Shown here piece after piece: positions 61,427-64,000 of a stretch of 64,000 nt of DNA. The notes below the pieces were generated by a model that made no database searches, was not told the origin of the DNA, and saw only the letters and a program-made list of their open reading frames with translations. Position numbers and translations under genes: made by a program. The stretch comes from Dyadobacter fermentans (lineage in GTDB: Bacteria > Bacteroidota > Bacteroidia > Cytophagales > Spirosomataceae). The DNA is taken from positions 186,001-250,000 of the forward strand of contig NZ_JAHXBN010000011.1 of NCBI RefSeq assembly GCF_019924045.1, given 5' to 3'. How positions within the stretch are numbered: the first letter of the stretch is position 1; each line of letters opens with the position of its first letter.

Positions 61427-62822
61427 CGTTCTGAACTTTATCTGCCTTGCTTACAATTTTCCGGATCACTTCGTCCAGCTCATCCGCCGAAGATTTGATC
61501 AGTTCCAGCGCCATTTCGACCGGCATACCCGCGGTGTCACCGGATTGAAGGAGTTGCACCAGGCCCATCAGGCGCGTGAGCGGGGCGCGCACCACATGCG
61601 ACTGCGTCCACGCGATTTCCCTCAGCTGCTCATTCTGTTGCCGGTACCGCTCGTTGCTAATCTCGAGATCCCTCGCCTTCTCTACGGCATCGGTAATGTC
61701 CCGGGAATTTGCCACCACACCGCCAACCGCCGGATCGTCGGTCATATTGGTTGCGATGGTCACGATCCACCGATATTCCCCGAACCCGTCCTTAAATCGA
61801 AAAGGCTCCGTCCTGATCTGCCGGTGTTCCCTGATTTTTAAAAACAATGCCAGTACAGTCTCGCGGTCATCGGGGTGGATCCAGTCGAATGCATTTTTAC
61901 CTACCAAATGGCTGGGCTCGATACCAAGTATGGGATAGCAGCTTTCGCTTACAAACTGGTAATTCCCCTGTTCGTCCAGGATCGCAATGAGGTCTGCGCC
62001 CTCCTGGACCAATGCTTTAAACCGCCGCTCGCTCGCCATGAGTTCGCGCTTCTTTTCCATGCGCTCGGTCACATCTGTGATCACACACATGTGCAAGCCA
62101 GGTAAAATATTGGACTTGGAATTGAAACTGCCGGTTATCAGCGTGCCGTCCTTCCTCCTGATTTGCATCAAACCGTTGAGAATTTCACCATTGAGGAAGT
62201 TCTTCCATACCCCATCGAAGCCTATTTCGTCGGGCAAGTGCATAAAGTCCTTAATACATACCCCTCGCAGCTCATCCGTTTCATATCCGAGCATACGGCG
62301 GCTCGCATCATTAAGGTCGGTGCAGCAGCCATTGTCGTCGCAAAGTACGATCGCGTCCGTAGTATGGTCGAAAATCGCTTTAAACTTTTCCTCCGACATC
62401 GTGCGCTCCTGCTCCGAGGCGATCCAGGACGTAATGTCCGTGGCAAGTACCAGTTCGGCCTTTCTGCCATTGACATAAACGATATTGCCCTGAATGAGGA
62501 CATCAATAAGCGCACCGCTCTTTTTGCGGTGCTTGTAGATGCCCGATGAGAAAAGCTGCTCGTGTTTCCGCACGATGCTTACGGCTTCCAGCATCACCGG
62601 GATTTCCGTTTCAGGCCTCAGAGCCAGGATGGTCATCCCTAAGAACTCCTCCCTGGTGAACCCATAGTGCCGCACCGCAGCCTGGTTAACGTCCAGTATA
62701 CCGTAAGTTTCCACGTCATAAACCCACATGGGCTGCGGGTTAAGCTCAAACAAATCGTGGTACATGATCTCAGAAGCCACTGGCGTCCTGTCTTCAAACT
62801 CTTCCTGCCGCGCTGTACTCAT
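61416..62822 (-). CDS. PAS protein with a HisKA-like helix pair but no ATPase domain
   Basis: A 468-residue soluble protein with three PAS domains (about 20-130, 140-255, 262-378) and a C-terminal helical hairpin resembling a HisKA dimerisation domain, His409 in WTQSHVVRAPLTRLMGLV. The chain ends about 60 residues later with no N, G1 or G2 boxes: there is no HATPase domain here or in another frame downstream, where the receiver gene begins. It may be phosphorylated in trans, may serve as a phosphotransfer or docking module, or may have lost activity. It is coupled to the receiver at 61001. Confidence 0.9.
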   Translation of the reverse strand: MSTARQEEFEDRTPVASEIMYHDLFELNPQPMWVYDVETYGILDVNQAAVRHYGFTREEFLGMTILALRPETEIPVMLEAVSIVRKHEQLFSSGIYKHRKKSGALIDVLIQGNIVYVNGRKAELVLATDITSWIASEQERTMSEEKFKAIFDHTTDAIVLCDDNGCCTDLNDASRRMLGYETDELRGVCIKDFMHLPDEIGFDGVWKNFLNGEILNGLMQIRRKDGTLITGSFNSKSNILPGLHMCVITDVTERMEKKRELMASERRFKALVQEGADLIAILDEQGNYQFVSESCYPILGIEPSHLVGKNAFDWIHPDDRETVLALFLKIREHRQIRTEPFRFKDGFGEYRWIVTIATNMTDDPAVGGVVANSRDITDAVEKARDLEISNERYRQQNEQLREIAWTQSHVVRAPLTRLMGLVQLLQSGDTAGMPVEMALELIKSSADELDEVIRKIVSKADKVQNDDE

Positions 62823-62929
62823 TCATTCAACCCCTCACGGGAATAGGTGTCATGTAGATTTAATATTACAAATTTATATCTCGCTGGCATAATAATTATC
62901 CTTCGGGTTGCAAAACAACCAGGAAGTTT

Positions 62930-63451
62930 ATGCGCGGATACATATTTCTAACACTATCATTCTTTTTCTTCACCCTCACGGGCTGCGAAAACAGTGATAA
63001 AACCGACCCGTCTGTGATCGGCGAACTCGATAAACAGTTTATCCTGGAAGCAGCCGACGATGCCTTGTTCCAGGTCAATGCCGGACAAGTAGCCGCGTCA
63101 CGCACGACGCGGGACAGCATTCAGGAATACGGCGAAGAAATGACGACCAGCCATACCCAGGCCGGAAAAGAATTACAGACGCTCGCCGCAGCCAGGAAAG
63201 TGCAACTTCCCACCACGCTTTCCGATGAGCGCCAACAGCAGCTCGACAGCCTTTCCATGCAAACCGGGGTGAGCCTCGACACCCTGTATCTCAACCAGAT
63301 GGTAGCGATTCAGGAACGCGTGGTACGGCTGATGGAGATCGAAGGAACCTCCGGCAAGGACACCGAGTTGAAGCAATGGGCGGCCGATCGCCTGCCCGTA
63401 GTGAGACAGTTCGAAGAACGCGCCAAAGCCTTGCGCGACTCGCTGGAATAG
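62930..63451 (+). CDS. DUF4142 domain lipoprotein
   Basis: A 173-residue predicted lipoprotein (lipobox LTGC) whose mature part is the all-helical DUF4142 domain, a ferritin-like four-helix fold: QFILEAADDALFQVNAGQVA, EYGEEMTTSHTQAGKELQTLA, YLNQMVAIQERVVRLME. No obvious metal-binding EXXH pair is complete, so iron binding is uncertain. The role is unknown; such proteins are often envelope-stress associated. It is divergent from the PAS protein and is followed by a GC-rich repeat. Confidence 0.9.
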   Translation: MRGYIFLTLSFFFFTLTGCENSDKTDPSVIGELDKQFILEAADDALFQVNAGQVAASRTTRDSIQEYGEEMTTSHTQAGKELQTLAAARKVQLPTTLSDERQQQLDSLSMQTGVSLDTLYLNQMVAIQERVVRLMEIEGTSGKDTELKQWAADRLPVVRQFEERAKALRDSLE

Positions 63452-63454
63452 CGG

Positions 63455-63630
63455 TCCGGCGGTCTAGCGACCACGACCGCTGACTGCTGACCGCCGACCG
63501 CCGACAACGGACCATAGACCATGGACCATAGACCGTCCTATTACTCTTGTTTTTTCACGACCAGACCGTGGTCGGCGGTCCATGGTCGGCGGTCGGCGGT
63601 CCATGGTCGGCCGGCGGCCGGCGGCCCTCC
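63455..63630. repeat. GACC/GGTC mosaic repeat with inverted arms
   Basis: The left half (about 63468-63538) is built of GACTGCTGACCGCCGACC and GACCATAGACCATGGACC units; the right half (about 63565-63620) carries the complementary GGTCGGCGGTCCATGGTCGG units. The halves flank a T-rich spacer (CTCTTGTTTTTTCACG). The two arms could form a long imperfect hairpin between the convergent genes. It belongs to the same family as 49125-49205 and 50521-50726. Confidence 0.85.
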
Positions 63631-63635
63631 CGCCT

Positions 63636-64000
63636 TCAAAACCAGAACCCGAGTTGCAAAGCAATCCGCGGCTTCTCTTCATTCTTCTCTTTCGGAATGA
63701 ATGCGCCTACCGCGATGGTCAGTGCATCGACCGGTGAGAGCCAGATACCGCCACCATAATTGTAGTGCCATTTGTCCGACGATTCTCCTTCCAGCCATAC
63801 GCGGCCGTAATCAAAGCCCCCGAAAATGCCGTAGGTAAGCGGTAATGTGGGATTGTAGCTGCTGCCGAGGCGCAAACGAAGGTCGGTATCGTGCCAGAAC
63901 GAGCTTTTTCCGTAAAAACGTTCGGTACGGTAACCCCGTAGCCCCAGCTTGCCGCCAATGTTCGGCATTTGGAAGAACTGGAACCCGCTCCCGAAGTTTA
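63636..64000 (-). CDS. 3' end of an Omp85-type outer-membrane barrel protein (partial)
   Basis: The last 120 or so residues of a gene that starts beyond the right edge; the frame stays open to base 64000. GGKLGLRGYRTERFYGKSSF is the Omp85/BamA signature (Arg-Gly-Tyr loop), followed by barrel strands YGIFGGFDYGRVW, YNYGGGIWLSPVDALTIAVG and a terminal aromatic residue (LGFWF) recognised by the BAM machinery. BamA, TamA or a phosphoesterase-barrel fusion are all possible, since the N-terminal part is missing. Confidence 0.85.
   Translation of the reverse strand, partial: NFGSGFQFFQMPNIGGKLGLRGYRTERFYGKSSFWHDTDLRLRLGSSYNPTLPLTYGIFGGFDYGRVWLEGESSDKWHYNYGGGIWLSPVDALTIAVGAFIPKEKNEEKPRIALQLGFWF

Noticed and set aside
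63464-63682. 72-residue minus-strand frame through the GACC repeat
   Set aside because: Composed of repeat translation, and it overlaps the 3' end of the Omp85-type gene in another frame.

Overview
This 64 kb window comes from a Bacteroidota chromosome, most likely a Cytophagales member close to Dyadobacter. The genus is inferred from gene content and style, not proven. Evidence is two SusC/SusD loci, a sigma/FecR pair, a T9SS-sorted protein, GH92, long PAS-kinase proteins and promoter-like sites of the TAnnTTTG type. No rRNA, tRNA, CRISPR array or intact transposase was seen.

Layout. 1-5.5 kb: a tetranucleotide repeat, a DUF6686-like protein, ferritin, HPP and FUSC membrane proteins, YwbE and a DMT exporter. 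5.5-15 kb: a PAS kinase with its single-domain response regulator, a TonB-dependent receptor, a MATE pump, a GapN-type aldehyde dehydrogenase and a DUF6934-like protein with a small partner. 15.2-26.9 kb: one minus-strand sulfatase locus, reading short Cys-rich leader ORF, SusC, SusD, three sulfatases, rhodanese-thioredoxin. 27-32 kb: two divergent PAS kinases. 32-36 kb: two S74-chaperone tail-fibre-like proteins flanking a T9SS cargo. 36-44 kb: membrane protein, Crp/Fnr regulator, a membrane-spanning SARP-like regulator divergent from a secreted GH92 enzyme, and an AraC regulator. 44-49 kb: a periplasmic-propeller kinase between two LuxR-type response regulators. 49-59 kb: a second minus-strand locus (ECF sigma, FecR, SusC, SusD, surface glycan-binding lipoprotein) followed by a PLP enzyme. 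59-64 kb: hybrid kinase, a PAS protein without an ATPase domain overlapping a response regulator, a DUF4142 lipoprotein and the 3' end of an Omp85-type barrel.

The most interesting signal is upstream of the sulfatase locus. A 41-codon ORF (26917-26792, minus) ends in Cys-Cys-Ser-Cys-Cys followed at once by a stop codon, and foldable RNA lies inside and after it. The locus encodes three sulfatases and a thioredoxin fusion but no glycosidase and no dedicated regulator. The simplest reading is a cysteine-sensing leader that controls a sulfur-scavenging (rather than carbon-scavenging) SusCD locus. This is a hypothesis drawn from sequence only.

Several intergenic repeat families also stand out: paired ATGCC-N4-GGCAT palindromes, GGTCGGCGGTC/GACCATAGACC mosaics, inverted GAATGA arrays that supply the stop codons of two convergent genes, and a (GATT)14 tract.
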